This document shows positions 26,941 through 34,768 of a stretch of 62,584 nt of DNA, piece after piece. Position 1 is the first letter of the stretch, and every line of letters begins with the position of its first letter. The DNA lies in NCBI GenBank assembly GCA_021324825.1, contig JAJPII010000034.1, positions 1-62,584 on the forward strand. The letters are read 5' to 3'. The position numbers were made by a program, and so were the translations under genes. The stretch comes from Spartobacteria bacterium (GTDB lineage: Bacteria; Verrucomicrobiota; Verrucomicrobiia; Chthoniobacterales; Chthoniobacteraceae). The notes beneath the pieces are model-generated. The model was not told where the DNA came from. It did no database searches and saw nothing but the letters and a program-made list of their open reading frames with translations.

Positions 26941-27783
26941 TTAGGCATTAGCCAAACCGGAGCGGCGCCGGGCGAGGAACACAACGGTTCCACCAGCCAG
27001 GATCAGCGACATCCATGTCGAAGGTTCCGGAACAGCGGCGGCCGCGGTTGTGAAGGTTAGCGTGCCGTTGGAATTGAGCGTAAAGTCACCGAGCGCCTGC
27101 CCGGAGCCGACGCCAGTGGCCAGCCTGTCGAATTCCAGGGTGTCATTGGTCTGGGCTTCGTCGCCCAGGAGGTTCGGCTGCAACTTCGTTGCATAGCTGT
27201 TTGAGTTGCCGCTTGCCTGAACAAACCCGAGGCTGCTATTCGCCGTGGAGGCGCTGCCCTGGTAATCGTTTTGCGCCATGGCCTTGATGTCGTTGATGTA
27301 AGGGCTCTGCGATCCGCCGCTGCCCCTTTGCAACGTCGTCCCCCCCGAATTGAGGGTAAGGGCGCTGTTATTATTGGTTATGTTGGCCCCGGCATACGCG
27401 GTATTGGCGGGATCGGAACCGTTCGTGGCAAGATTGCCGGCGGCTACGGTCCATAGGACGGCGGTGCCGCCGTTGCCCGTGCTGTCAAGGGCGGTGTACC
27501 AGTCTGATCCGTACGTGTTGATGAGGTCCTGTCCGACGTTGCCATACTTGCCGCCGAGCGAGGTGGAGCTCAGCGTGAAGCTGGTGTTGAAGTTAAAATT
27601 CAAAACATTTCCGAGGTCCAGGATGTAGTCGCTGGCGGTGTTTGCTCCGCCCGATGTCTGGCGGAATGTCAGGAAGAGATCGCCGTTGCCGTACGTCGGC
27701 GTCGTCGCGGCCTTCGCCTGTCCTATCGCTCCAATCCCGGCAATCGCCAGGATGGTATGGGTGACTAGTTTAGTGAGTTTCAT
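26941..27783 (-). CDS. PEP-CTERM sorting-domain protein
   Basis: 280 residues. A signal peptide (ILAIAGIGAIGQAKA) is followed by an Asn/Ser/Gly-rich body beginning with GNGDLFLTFRQTSG and NTASDYILDLGN, and by a textbook PEP-CTERM tail: VPEPSTW at 251-257, a hydrophobic helix, then RRR. In known systems this tail is cut by an exosortase (EpsH/XrtA type) and the protein is delivered to the cell surface or exopolysaccharide. No exosortase is in the window, although a TIGR04073 protein is encoded at 57729-58142. The gene has a long untranslated upstream region containing the dispersed repeat. Confidence 0.93.
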   Translation of the reverse strand: MKLTKLVTHTILAIAGIGAIGQAKAATTPTYGNGDLFLTFRQTSGGANTASDYILDLGNVLNFNFNTSFTLSSTSLGGKYGNVGQDLINTYGSDWYTALDSTGNGGTAVLWTVAAGNLATNGSDPANTAYAGANITNNNSALTLNSGGTTLQRGSGGSQSPYINDIKAMAQNDYQGSASTANSSLGFVQASGNSNSYATKLQPNLLGDEAQTNDTLEFDRLATGVGSGQALGDFTLNSNGTLTFTTAAAAVPEPSTWMSLILAGGTVVFLARRRSGLANA

Positions 27784-28180
27784 GCTCTTGATTTGTGCTG
27801 TGAATTGTCTTTTGCGGGTTGGTTGGAGAAGCTAAGGAGATCGGTTCTGCCCATCCCCTCTCAACTCGCGAACACTTTAGAAGTTCAACTCGAATAGCGG
27901 CAAAAGCTTTATTGTTACATTCCTGTGTCATCCCCGGAGCCCATGATGCCTGTTTCGTTGTAGAGGCGGCTGTGCCAGCCGCCTGGAACGGAGGCGACGC
28001 CAAAGCGCCAGGCTAGGCGGTTGTGCCAGCCGCCTCTACAACCTTTCCACCCAGATGCTTTACTCCCATTACCGGGAGGTAATCAAAAACCAATCCGGTG
28101 GACGCTTATTGGCAACTCTCCCCCAAAACCGAGCGGTAAAGTCGCTTGAAAAAAAGCGTCTGGCAGCGTAGCTTCGCAGC
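27784..28180. other. Intergenic region, 397 bases
   Basis: No gene is supported here. It separates the divergent PEP-CTERM gene and the antitoxin-like gene and presumably holds their promoters, though I see no convincing -35/-10 pair. It contains the hairpin repeat annotated at 27956-28042. The 27840-27940 part is A+T-rich. Confidence 0.6.
27956..28042. repeat. Dispersed hairpin repeat, inverted pair
   Basis: The unit contains a perfect 8-base stem (GGCGGCTG / CAGCCGCC) around a TGC loop and begins with CGTTGTAGA. The first copy (27956-27988) is identical over 33 bases to 62429-62461. A second, near-perfect copy in reverse orientation ends at 28042, so the 87-base element has terminal inverted repeats (GTTGTAGAGGCGGC... 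/ ...GCCGCCTCTACAAC). This architecture is that of a small non-coding, MITE- or REP-like dispersed element. Confidence 0.8.
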
Positions 28181-28618
28181 ATGAATGCCCTGGAAATTAT
28201 CGATGAAATCAAACACCTGCCGCCCGGCGAACAGGCGCGGGTGCTGCGTTTCGTCCGTGCGCTGGATGATGGGCGGCAATGGACCGGGCAGGAGTTGCAC
28301 GAGGCCGCCTGGATGCTGGCCGCCGAGAATGATCCGGGCAAGGCGCAGGATTTGAAAGAACGGATCGTGGCGGGTTTGTTCTCCAGAACGTTCCGCTGCG
28401 GTCAAGGAAGAATCCGGCATAACTCGCTGCGCTCGGCCTTCGGCACTTATTCCGGTTCTTCCTTGACCTCCGCTGCACGTTCCGGCAGAGGCGCTTATCA
28501 CTTTTCCGAGGGAAAGTGCTTTTTTACGAAAGCCTTCAAAAAGGCGACCTCGTCTGCGGGACGAGTCCAGTTCGCTTCCTGTCCAAGTGCCTCCAAATTG
28601 ATCTTGACCGGGGCATAA
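28181..28618 (+). pseudogene. Antitoxin-like gene running into a palindromic repeat
   Basis: The first about 68 residues (MNALEIIDEIKHLPPGEQAR, then WTGQELHEAA and DPGKAQDLKERIVAGLF) look like a short helical antitoxin-type family common in Verrucomicrobiota; members I recall end a few residues after the GFY/GLF segment. Here the frame enters the palindrome at 28386 and continues with low-quality sequence to 28618. The last half is therefore probably repeat-derived rather than true protein. No partner toxin follows. Either the C-terminus was replaced by the repeat or the gene is a relic. Confidence 0.55.
28386..28482. repeat. Imperfect palindrome with 31-32 base arms
   Basis: The left arm (28386-28417) and right arm (28452-28482) are inverted copies with a few mismatches (shared core GGTCAAGGAAGAA), around a 34-base centre containing CTCGCTGCGCTCGGCCTTCG. 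It could fold into a long hairpin. It sits exactly where the antitoxin-like frame loses its family sequence and just past the stop codon of a minus-strand gene remnant, so it probably inserted or expanded at this boundary. Confidence 0.75.
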
Positions 28619-28638
28619 TGTGGTCTCTGGCGGAGGTT
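28498..28638 (-). pseudogene. C-terminal remnant of an unidentified gene
   Basis: A 46-codon frame without a start codon encodes protein-like sequence: APVKINLEALGQEANWTRPA, then DEVAFLKAFVKKHFPSEK, then TGA at 28498-28500. It begins directly after, and in the same frame as, the stop codon of the gene at 28639-29064. The amino-acid pattern looks like the conserved end of a real protein rather than noise, but I do not recognise the family. It may be the 3' end left after a deletion. Confidence 0.4.
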
Positions 28639-29064
28639 TCACGGGCCAGAAGTGTTGTTGGCTGAAGAAGACAGTTCCAGGAGTGCTTTTTTAACAGCTA
28701 TAAAGTCAGTATCCACCTTTCCTTTTAGCTTATCCGAGACTAAATCAATCCCCTCAAGCGTCAATTTAATAATAAGCGTCCTCAACTGTTCGTCCGGACA
28801 ATCCAGCGTCGCTCTAGTCATCGGAATCTTAACACTAATCGACTTCTCCTTTTTAGAGTAGCGACCGATCCTCATCTTTTGGTCCAATCTCAATGAAAGA
28901 TCGCTCTCTACTATAAGGTGGATAAGTATCAAATCTAAATCGCGTCCCAAACTTTTCCCTTTAAGCCCTTCTTTAAAAAGAGTTGCAAGTCCGCGATCAC
29001 TCCATAATACAGGACACACTTTATCTCCGCCTGCACGATCTGCTTTTAAGAAATATCCGACCAC
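28639..29064 (-). CDS. Small A+T-rich gene, possible immunity protein
   Basis: 141 residues from a GTG start that directly follows an in-frame TAA, so it cannot extend upstream. Visible segments include SLGRDLDLILIHLIVESDLS, SVKIPMTRATLDCPDEQLRT and LIIKLTLEGIDLVSDKLKGK. No signal peptide, membrane segment or catalytic motif is present, so it should be cytosolic. Base composition is clearly more A+T-rich than the flanking genome. It lies 107 bases downstream of a CXXC immunity-like gene in a toxin island, so an orphan immunity gene is the best guess; the family is not recognised. Confidence 0.55.
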   Translation of the reverse strand: MVGYFLKADRAGGDKVCPVLWSDRGLATLFKEGLKGKSLGRDLDLILIHLIVESDLSLRLDQKMRIGRYSKKEKSISVKIPMTRATLDCPDEQLRTLIIKLTLEGIDLVSDKLKGKVDTDFIAVKKALLELSSSANNTSGP

Positions 29065-29171
29065 CGTAAATTAAGCGGCCCCTGGCCATTGAGAAATTAA
29101 CTGCGTCTCTTGTTGTCGCATCTCATATCGAGAACCAGTTGCTTCCTATAACACGAACCGGCGGCTTCTCG

Positions 29172-29819
29172 TCAGTCTTTCGTTCCTAGTATTGCCTGAC
29201 CCTTCGCGCCTAGACCGTTGCGAAATATCGGCCTGTAATAGATGCCTCTAAACCCCTCTCCAATCATTGAATGGCATGTCGAAGGTCCTACAATAAGTAG
29301 AGGATGCTTTTCATTCCCACTGCCAAACAGTATGTCAGTAGCGTAGAATGCCTTTTCAAGAAATTTGGGATCGTCCATTAAAAACACCGGCTCTGCACCC
29401 GCAACTGAATAATACCGGTTACATACGTTACAATAACCATCGAACCTTGTTTTTCGCTTTTCTGCGTCGAACGCAACCACCCGAGTGACCGAAAAAGCGT
29501 AAAAATGAGGCTCGCTCGGCAATTCATAGAAACAAAGCGAATCGTATTCTGAACGCTCGCAGAATATTTTGAACTTATCCGATACGATGCAGCGTCCATC
29601 ATAGGTATATGAGAAATCAAATATTTGTTTATTCACTCTGAATTGCGGATTTACCGCATCAAAATCAAATAGGCAACCGCATTCTTCGCAAGCGGAGCCT
29701 TCGGGTGGAGAACGAAACATATAACTATCGTTGTCTTCTCCGGATAGTTTATAACCGATGATGTCAGAATTCACATTCACAAGGCTTAATAATTCGGCGG
29801 AGATGGCTTGTGTACGCAT
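29172..29819 (-). CDS. Double-CXXC protein, probable toxin immunity (SitI6-like)
   Basis: 215 residues, cytosolic, with two zinc-binding-type pairs: C44-E-E-C47-G and C130-N-V-C133. Known double-CXXCG proteins of myxobacteria (TIGR02264, SitI6-like) are immunity partners of nuclease-type polymorphic toxins, and the spacing and first motif fit; the second motif lacks the final Gly. The start codon lies 8 bases after the end of the frame-restored toxin gene at 29828, a toxin-immunity arrangement. A+T-rich composition suggests horizontal acquisition. Confidence 0.6.
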   Translation of the reverse strand: MRTQAISAELLSLVNVNSDIIGYKLSGEDNDSYMFRSPPEGSACEECGCLFDFDAVNPQFRVNKQIFDFSYTYDGRCIVSDKFKIFCERSEYDSLCFYELPSEPHFYAFSVTRVVAFDAEKRKTRFDGYCNVCNRYYSVAGAEPVFLMDDPKFLEKAFYATDILFGSGNEKHPLLIVGPSTCHSMIGEGFRGIYYRPIFRNGLGAKGQAILGTKD

Positions 29820-29827
29820 ACGTACGA

Positions 29828-30461
29828 CTATCGAAGGTACGGATGCTGAGCAAAAAAATCCAAGGCAGCATTAGGATATTGTGCTCCGGGTCCATTGTAA
29901 AAGGTCTGCAAAGCATCCAAGCGTTCATCACGGGAGAAATTATCGCGAATATCCGCGCCAGTATTTGCGCTAGTAGCGCCTCATATTATTACCAAAGTCA
30001 TCCTTAATCTGAGAAAGAAATTCATTCAAATCAAGGTGCAACTGAATATGCTCGCATTTAGGCATTGTTGTTGTGGGTTGATTCGGGTTTCCACCAAGGA
30101 ATTTAGGGTCGGAATGGTGCTCTTGAGTTGCCTCCTCCTCCGGAGTCTTCATTATCTCGTTAGCATCGACTGGAAACTCCATGCCGTTAGACGCAGGTGA
30201 AAGTCCGAGCGCATTCATTATTAGGTCGATCTCCTCCTCAGCACCAGACTCTGTGATATCTTCACCCTCTAGGCCAAAACGGTCGACCCTAGCGATGGGA
30301 GAATTTCTTACATACGCATAGAGATTAATCCCATCGACCTCGCCAATCGGATCGCGGCTCAGCCACCGACCTTCGCTAGGATCATAGACAGCCGAGGCGT
30401 GCCGCAAGCTCGTAAGCATCAGGACTGTGACGAATAGAAGAATTCCGAGTTTATATCGCAT
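29828..30461 (-). pseudogene. Sec-exported mini-RHS toxin, frameshifted
   Basis: From the ATG at 30461: signal peptide (LGILLFVTVLMLTSLRHASA), then only the tip of an RHS core (about 26-65, YDPSEGRWLSRDPIGE, INLYAYVRNSP), an acidic linker, and an HNH/AHH-like nuclease region with H115-H116, H138 and H142 (EHHSDPKFLGGNPNQPT, CEHIQLHLDLNEFL). This frame stops at 29970. Protein-like sequence continues in another frame (GADIRDNFSRDERLDALQTF, YNGPGAQYPNAALDFFAQHP) to a stop at 29828. A single-base loss near 29973-29990 would explain this. Only 1 base separates it from the upstream gene's stop. Nuclease activity is inferred. Confidence 0.65.
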
Positions 30462-30462
30462 A

Positions 30463-31401
30463 CTATCTCCCACTAAGTTGATTGATACGGTTAAGCAGTT
30501 CAATTTCCTCTCTTGGATCCATACGGCGCGGATCGTGTAAAAAGGCAGGGTCCGTTTCGACCGGTGTCAATCCGATTTCCTCCGGTGCTATTTGGCGTGC
30601 GGCGTACGCAAGGTATGGGTGGTAGTTGGGGCCTTGCGGCCAAAGGCGAATCGCATCGGCAAAAGCTACCAAAGCGTCCGTCAACTTGTGATGATAAAGC
30701 AGCGCGCCCCCTCGGGTTGCCAGGAATGCCGATAATTCTTGCGCAGGCGTCAGCGAGGCCAGGTACCGCCCCGATTTGATCTCCTGATCGGTGACCGCAT
30801 CAGGCCATTTTTTAAAATCAGCGTCTGTTCGGATAGTGAAGCCGTGTGTGCCTTCAATATCCACATACCCTGCTCCGTGGCCGCGATCCCACCGCACGAA
30901 TAAGTGGTCCTTGGCGTTCGAGAGCTTTACGGGGTAGCCCAGCCTCCTCCCAATGGCTGTATAGAGAACGGGCATTGACGCGCACGTTCCGGTGCGGTGA
31001 AGCAAGATCTCAGTAAGGAACATGTTGCCGGGATTCGTTAGAAAGGCGCGATCCACTTCTGGGCCATGCTGGTCGGGTTGAGAAAGAGGAATAAGATCGG
31101 GATTGTAACGCACCCCGTAATCCTGTTGCAGCACGGTTATCATCATGCCCATGCGAAACTCCACCTCGGAGTTATGGCATTCCTAGGGATTATCTTTGAA
31201 GCGATGCCAATTGCGGCGTGTTTCCATCTCCACATGATCCGCCCGTTGATCCAACGTTTCCAGAGCAGCGCGAATATCCAGGTTTTCCGCGCCGGGCAAA
31301 TCCTGAGCGCACAGAAGATTCGTTTCGGCAACATCGACGCCCGCGAGTTCATCCGGCGTCATTTCCATCAACCGCCCGAGCGTGAGTCCTTGATGCACCA
31401 C
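30463..31401 (-). pseudogene. Transglutaminase-like protein gene with in-frame TAG
   Basis: The product is a cytosolic-looking transglutaminase-fold protein: TPDELAGVDVAETNLLCAQD..., then EFRMGMMITVLQQDYGVRYN, the active-site Cys region LLHRTGTCASMPVLYTAIGR and a histidine region NAKDHLFVRWDRG, followed by a helical, TPR-like C-terminus. A TAG at 31183-31185 splits it, but the frame is unbroken across it (RRNWHRFKDNP, stop, ECHNSEVEFRMG), and sequence on both sides looks like one protein. The 5' end is unclear; GTG at 31401 is the most upstream start, with ATG at 31368 possible. A restart at GTG 31164 could yield a shortened form that keeps the Cys and His. Confidence 0.7.
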
Positions 31402-31949
31402 GGAAACCCGTTGTGCTGACGGAGAAACTTGGTTCTTCCCAAGCGAAAAGCCAATCGCAAACGTGATTCCAGAGCAATGATTCCAAGGAAAAGCAATGGC
31501 AAGCGACGGAAGGGTTTTGCCGATTCCTTCGCACTTTCCCGCCCGGCTCTTGCCCGTGCCCTACGTTCCTGTCGAGTCTCGCTCACACCACATGAAACAG
31601 TACCCGACTGACGGAAAACCGGAAGACAATTCTTCGCCGCTCCATTTGGAACAAGGGCGCTCGCCGCCGCGCCCTTATAAATCCCAGGCTCGGGAGGAAC
31701 TTGCTCTCGCGCTTCGCTTGTCTGGTCGCGCTCGCTGGCGCGAGCATCAAACGGGCTTCGCGGATTCACCAAACACCGAGGTGAGAATCCAGATATGCAG
31801 ATACGCGAAGGCAGATTTGGGCGGACAAATGGCGGACACTTTTTGGCCGTTTCCAGCCGGAACCAGACCGTGCCAGACTGTGCGCGCGGATTTTTTCGAA
31901 ATGCTCTGAAACCCTGTATTTATGCGGCTTCCAGAGGATTTATTGGAGG
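31402..31949. other. Intergenic region, 548 bases
   Basis: No gene is supported. Several open frames cross it but have Arg/Ser/Ala-rich composition typical of chance frames. A perfect 8-base stem (31653-31660 with 31669-31676, loop of 8) is present without a T run. The promoter of the transglutaminase-like gene probably lies near the left end. Confidence 0.5.
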
Positions 31950-32022
<73 letters not shown>

Positions 32023-32075
32023 TTTTCACGCGCTCCCACGGGATCGAGCGGGGCGGGCATTTATTATGCCCCGTT

Positions 32076-33296
32076 TCATGAGGCGGGCAAGGAGATTACG
32101 CCGGTTCCTTTCGGCTGGCGGTACCAGCCGGGGTCTTCGTACCCGGTGATGTCAGCTCGGACCTTTAAAATCGTGAACATGCCGCCCATCTCTACTGAGC
32201 CGAATGGGCCGGCGCCGCTCATCATCGGGAGGGTGTTCTTCGGCAGGCCCATGTTCATTTCGGCCATCTCGCCCATGCCCGCGGAGCCCATCGCCATGTA
32301 GCCGGGAAGGAGGGCGTCGATCCTGGCGCCTTTCTGGTCGACCCCGAGCATGTTGGGGAGGTTGTGGTTCATGGCGTTCATGGTGTGATGGCTTTTGTGG
32401 CAATGGAGCGCCCAGTCGCCGGGGTTGTCGGCGATGAATTCCACGGTGCGGGTGCTGCCGGGCGGGACGTTGACGGTTACTTCGGGCCATCGGGCGGAGG
32501 GCGGTATTTGTCCGCCGTCGGTCTGGGTGACCCAGAAGCGGTGCCCGTGCAGGTGGATGGGGTGGCTGTCCATGCTCAGGTTCGCGATGCGGAGGCGCAC
32601 GCGCTGGTTCAGCTTCACGACCAGGGAGGAGGTTCCGGGATAGGCGCGGCTGTTGAAGGTGAACAGATTGAAGTCGGTCATGACGTTGGGGTTCGGCGTG
32701 CCTGTGCCCGGTTCCACGAACCATTCGGCGAGGAAGAGGGCGAAGTCGCGATCCACGGGCGGTTCTTCGGCCTGACGGGGGTGGATGATGAAGAAGCCCA
32801 TCATGCCAAGCGCCATTTGCACCATTTCGTCGCCATGGGGGTGATACATCTGCGTGCCGTGCTGGCGCAGGGTGAATTCGTAGGCCATCGTCTCCCCGGG
32901 CTGGATTGCTTTCTGTGTCAGGCCGGCGACGCCGTCCATGCCGTTTTCCAGCAGGACGCCGTGCCAGTGGACGGTGGTGGCCTCGGGCAGTTTGTTGGTT
33001 ACGAGGAAGCGGACGCGGTCGCCTTCCACCGCTTCGATGGTGGGGCCGGGCGTCTGGCCGTTGTAGCCCCAGCAGTTTACGATCATCCCCGGCGCGAATT
33101 CGCGTTTCACCGGCTCGGCGGTCAGGTGGAATTCCTTGGCCCCGTCTTTCATCGTCCAGGGGAGGGTGGAGCCGTCGGGGGTGACGACCGGCGCCGTTTG
33201 CGCGGGAGGGCCGGCGGCTTCCGCGAACCGGTTGAAAAATGCGGAGCCGCCCGCCAGCGCGGCTGCTCCGGTGAAGAATTGACGGCGTGTTATCAT
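32076..33296 (-). CDS. Tat-exported multicopper oxidase
   Basis: 406 residues. The twin-arginine signal TRRQFFTGAAALAGG starts the protein. All four copper-ligand motifs are present: H110-W-H112-G, Y151-HPH154, H245-PIHLH250-G, and H298-C-H300-xxx-H304-xxxx-M309, so type 1, 2 and 3 copper sites should form. The C-terminus (about 333-373) is methionine-rich, as in copper-responsive oxidases such as CueO. It probably oxidises Cu(I) or organic substrates in the periplasm. It is the last gene of a three-gene operon (11 bases after the TolC-like gene). A longer open frame continues upstream through the TolC gene but is not coding; the start is fixed by the Tat signal. Confidence 0.93.
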   Translation of the reverse strand: MITRRQFFTGAAALAGGSAFFNRFAEAAGPPAQTAPVVTPDGSTLPWTMKDGAKEFHLTAEPVKREFAPGMIVNCWGYNGQTPGPTIEAVEGDRVRFLVTNKLPEATTVHWHGVLLENGMDGVAGLTQKAIQPGETMAYEFTLRQHGTQMYHPHGDEMVQMALGMMGFFIIHPRQAEEPPVDRDFALFLAEWFVEPGTGTPNPNVMTDFNLFTFNSRAYPGTSSLVVKLNQRVRLRIANLSMDSHPIHLHGHRFWVTQTDGGQIPPSARWPEVTVNVPPGSTRTVEFIADNPGDWALHCHKSHHTMNAMNHNLPNMLGVDQKGARIDALLPGYMAMGSAGMGEMAEMNMGLPKNTLPMMSGAGPFGSVEMGGMFTILKVRADITGYEDPGWYRQPKGTGVISLPAS

Positions 33297-33307
33297 GGGG
33301 TTCCTTT

Positions 33308-34690
33308 TCAGCGTCCGATGGCGCGTTCGAGATCGGCGCGGGCTATCCAGTAGTCCCGCCGGGCTTCGATGGAGGCGCGTTCGGCGCCGAGTTGATTCTG
33401 TTTGGCTTGCAAGAGGTCGTAGGCGCCAAGGAGCATGGCGTTGTACTGGACTTGGGAGAGGCGCGTTATGCGGGCGCGCTCCGGCAGGAGTTCGTCGCGG
33501 TAAAAGAGGGCGGCGTCCCGTTTGGCGAGGAGGCGGTCCCGCGCGGCGCGGACTTCGGCGCGCGCGGCTATCGCCCGTTCCTCCAGGTTGCGTTCGGCTT
33601 GGCGGAGTTGCGCTTCGAGCTTCGCGATCCTGCCCTGGCCGTGGTTGAAGACCGGCAGTTCCAGGCTGAAGGTGGGGCCGGTTATCCGTTGCCCGCTCGT
33701 TTCGCGCTCGGTATCGACGCCGAACTGGAGGTTTCCGATATAACGGAACGATTTGCTCATTCCCAAGGCTTGGGCCAGCGCGAGGATTTCCGCTTTGCTT
33801 TCCGCGATGTCGGGCCGGCGGGTGATCGCCAGGGATTCCAGGCGCGTCAAAGGGGGATCCTGCGCCGGGATGGCGGGCAGCGCCGCCGTCTTCCAGCCCG
33901 TGGCGTCTCCCCAAAGCCCGAGCAGGCTGTTCAGCCGCTCCCGCTTTTCCCGGATGTCGGCGGCGGCGTTGGCTTGCTCCAGCCTGTCCTGGCTGTAGGC
34001 CGTCTGCTGGCCGGCGAGCGCCAGGTCGCCGGCGGTTCCGGCCCGGTGCTGGCGTTGCAGGAGGTCGAGCGCGGCGGCTTCGGCGGCGGTGATCGCCTGG
34101 ATGCGTTCCACCAGGCTTTGGGCCGCCTGCAAGGTGTAGAAGGCGGTTTTGACTTCCGCCGCGAGCTTGAGAACTGCGTCGCTCGCGCGCAGGCGGGTTT
34201 GTTCCACCCGCATGGCGGCGACGCGTTTCCGCTGGGACCGGAGGAGGAGATCGAGAAAGTCGCCGGCGGCGGAAAGCTCCACGTCGGCGGAGAGAGGGGG
34301 CGTATCTGGAAACCGGGGGCTGGCCGCGAAGGTGGGATTGGGATACAAGCCCGCTTCCAGGAGATCGGCCTTCGTAATGCCGATTTCCTCGAATTGGGCC
34401 TGCAACCCCCGGTTGTTTCGCAAGGCGATGCGCACCGCGCCCTCGGCGGTCATTTCTCCTGGCGCGGGTCGCGCGGCGCGGGAAGTCTCCGGCGTTCCTC
34501 CTTGCAGTTCCTTGTTCGTCTCCCGCGTCAAGGTATCGGCATCGGCATCCAGCGCGGGCTTCGCGGGCTGGAAGCGAGACTCCCGAGCCTCGGGGCTGGC
34601 GGGATTCTCCGGGCCGATGCGCGGCGGCTGGTAGCCGGCGCATCCTCCCGATAAGAGGGCGAGCAAAAGCAGGCATTCTGGTTTTCTCAT
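33308..34690 (-). CDS. TolC/CusC-like outer-membrane efflux lipoprotein
   Basis: 460 residues. A lipoprotein signal with lipobox LLSGGC (C17) precedes a Pro/Glu-rich linker and two outer-membrane efflux repeats, rich in long helices with the family's typical AVRIALRNNRGLQAQFEEIG and LAALARPDIA-like segments (here SLAITRRPDIAESKAEILAL). TolC-family proteins form trimeric exit ducts for RND or ABC pumps. No inner-membrane pump or adaptor is in the window; the neighbours (Cys/His-rich exported protein upstream, multicopper oxidase downstream) suggest copper or silver export. Confidence 0.92.
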   Translation of the reverse strand: MRKPECLLLLALLSGGCAGYQPPRIGPENPASPEARESRFQPAKPALDADADTLTRETNKELQGGTPETSRAARPAPGEMTAEGAVRIALRNNRGLQAQFEEIGITKADLLEAGLYPNPTFAASPRFPDTPPLSADVELSAAGDFLDLLLRSQRKRVAAMRVEQTRLRASDAVLKLAAEVKTAFYTLQAAQSLVERIQAITAAEAAALDLLQRQHRAGTAGDLALAGQQTAYSQDRLEQANAAADIREKRERLNSLLGLWGDATGWKTAALPAIPAQDPPLTRLESLAITRRPDIAESKAEILALAQALGMSKSFRYIGNLQFGVDTERETSGQRITGPTFSLELPVFNHGQGRIAKLEAQLRQAERNLEERAIAARAEVRAARDRLLAKRDAALFYRDELLPERARITRLSQVQYNAMLLGAYDLLQAKQNQLGAERASIEARRDYWIARADLERAIGR

Positions 34691-34768
34691 GGAAATGGCG
34701 GGATGAAAGAATGAAGGCGCGATTTCTGGCCGCGCGCGAAAACGAGGCGGGGGGATTCCGGGGACGTG

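Noticed and set aside
29810..30007. 65-codon plus-strand frame across the toxin end
   Set aside because: It is antisense to the frameshifted toxin tail, whose minus-strand reading gives far better protein-like sequence.
31653..31676. 8-base perfect hairpin as a terminator
   Set aside because: No T run on either side and no gene end close by.
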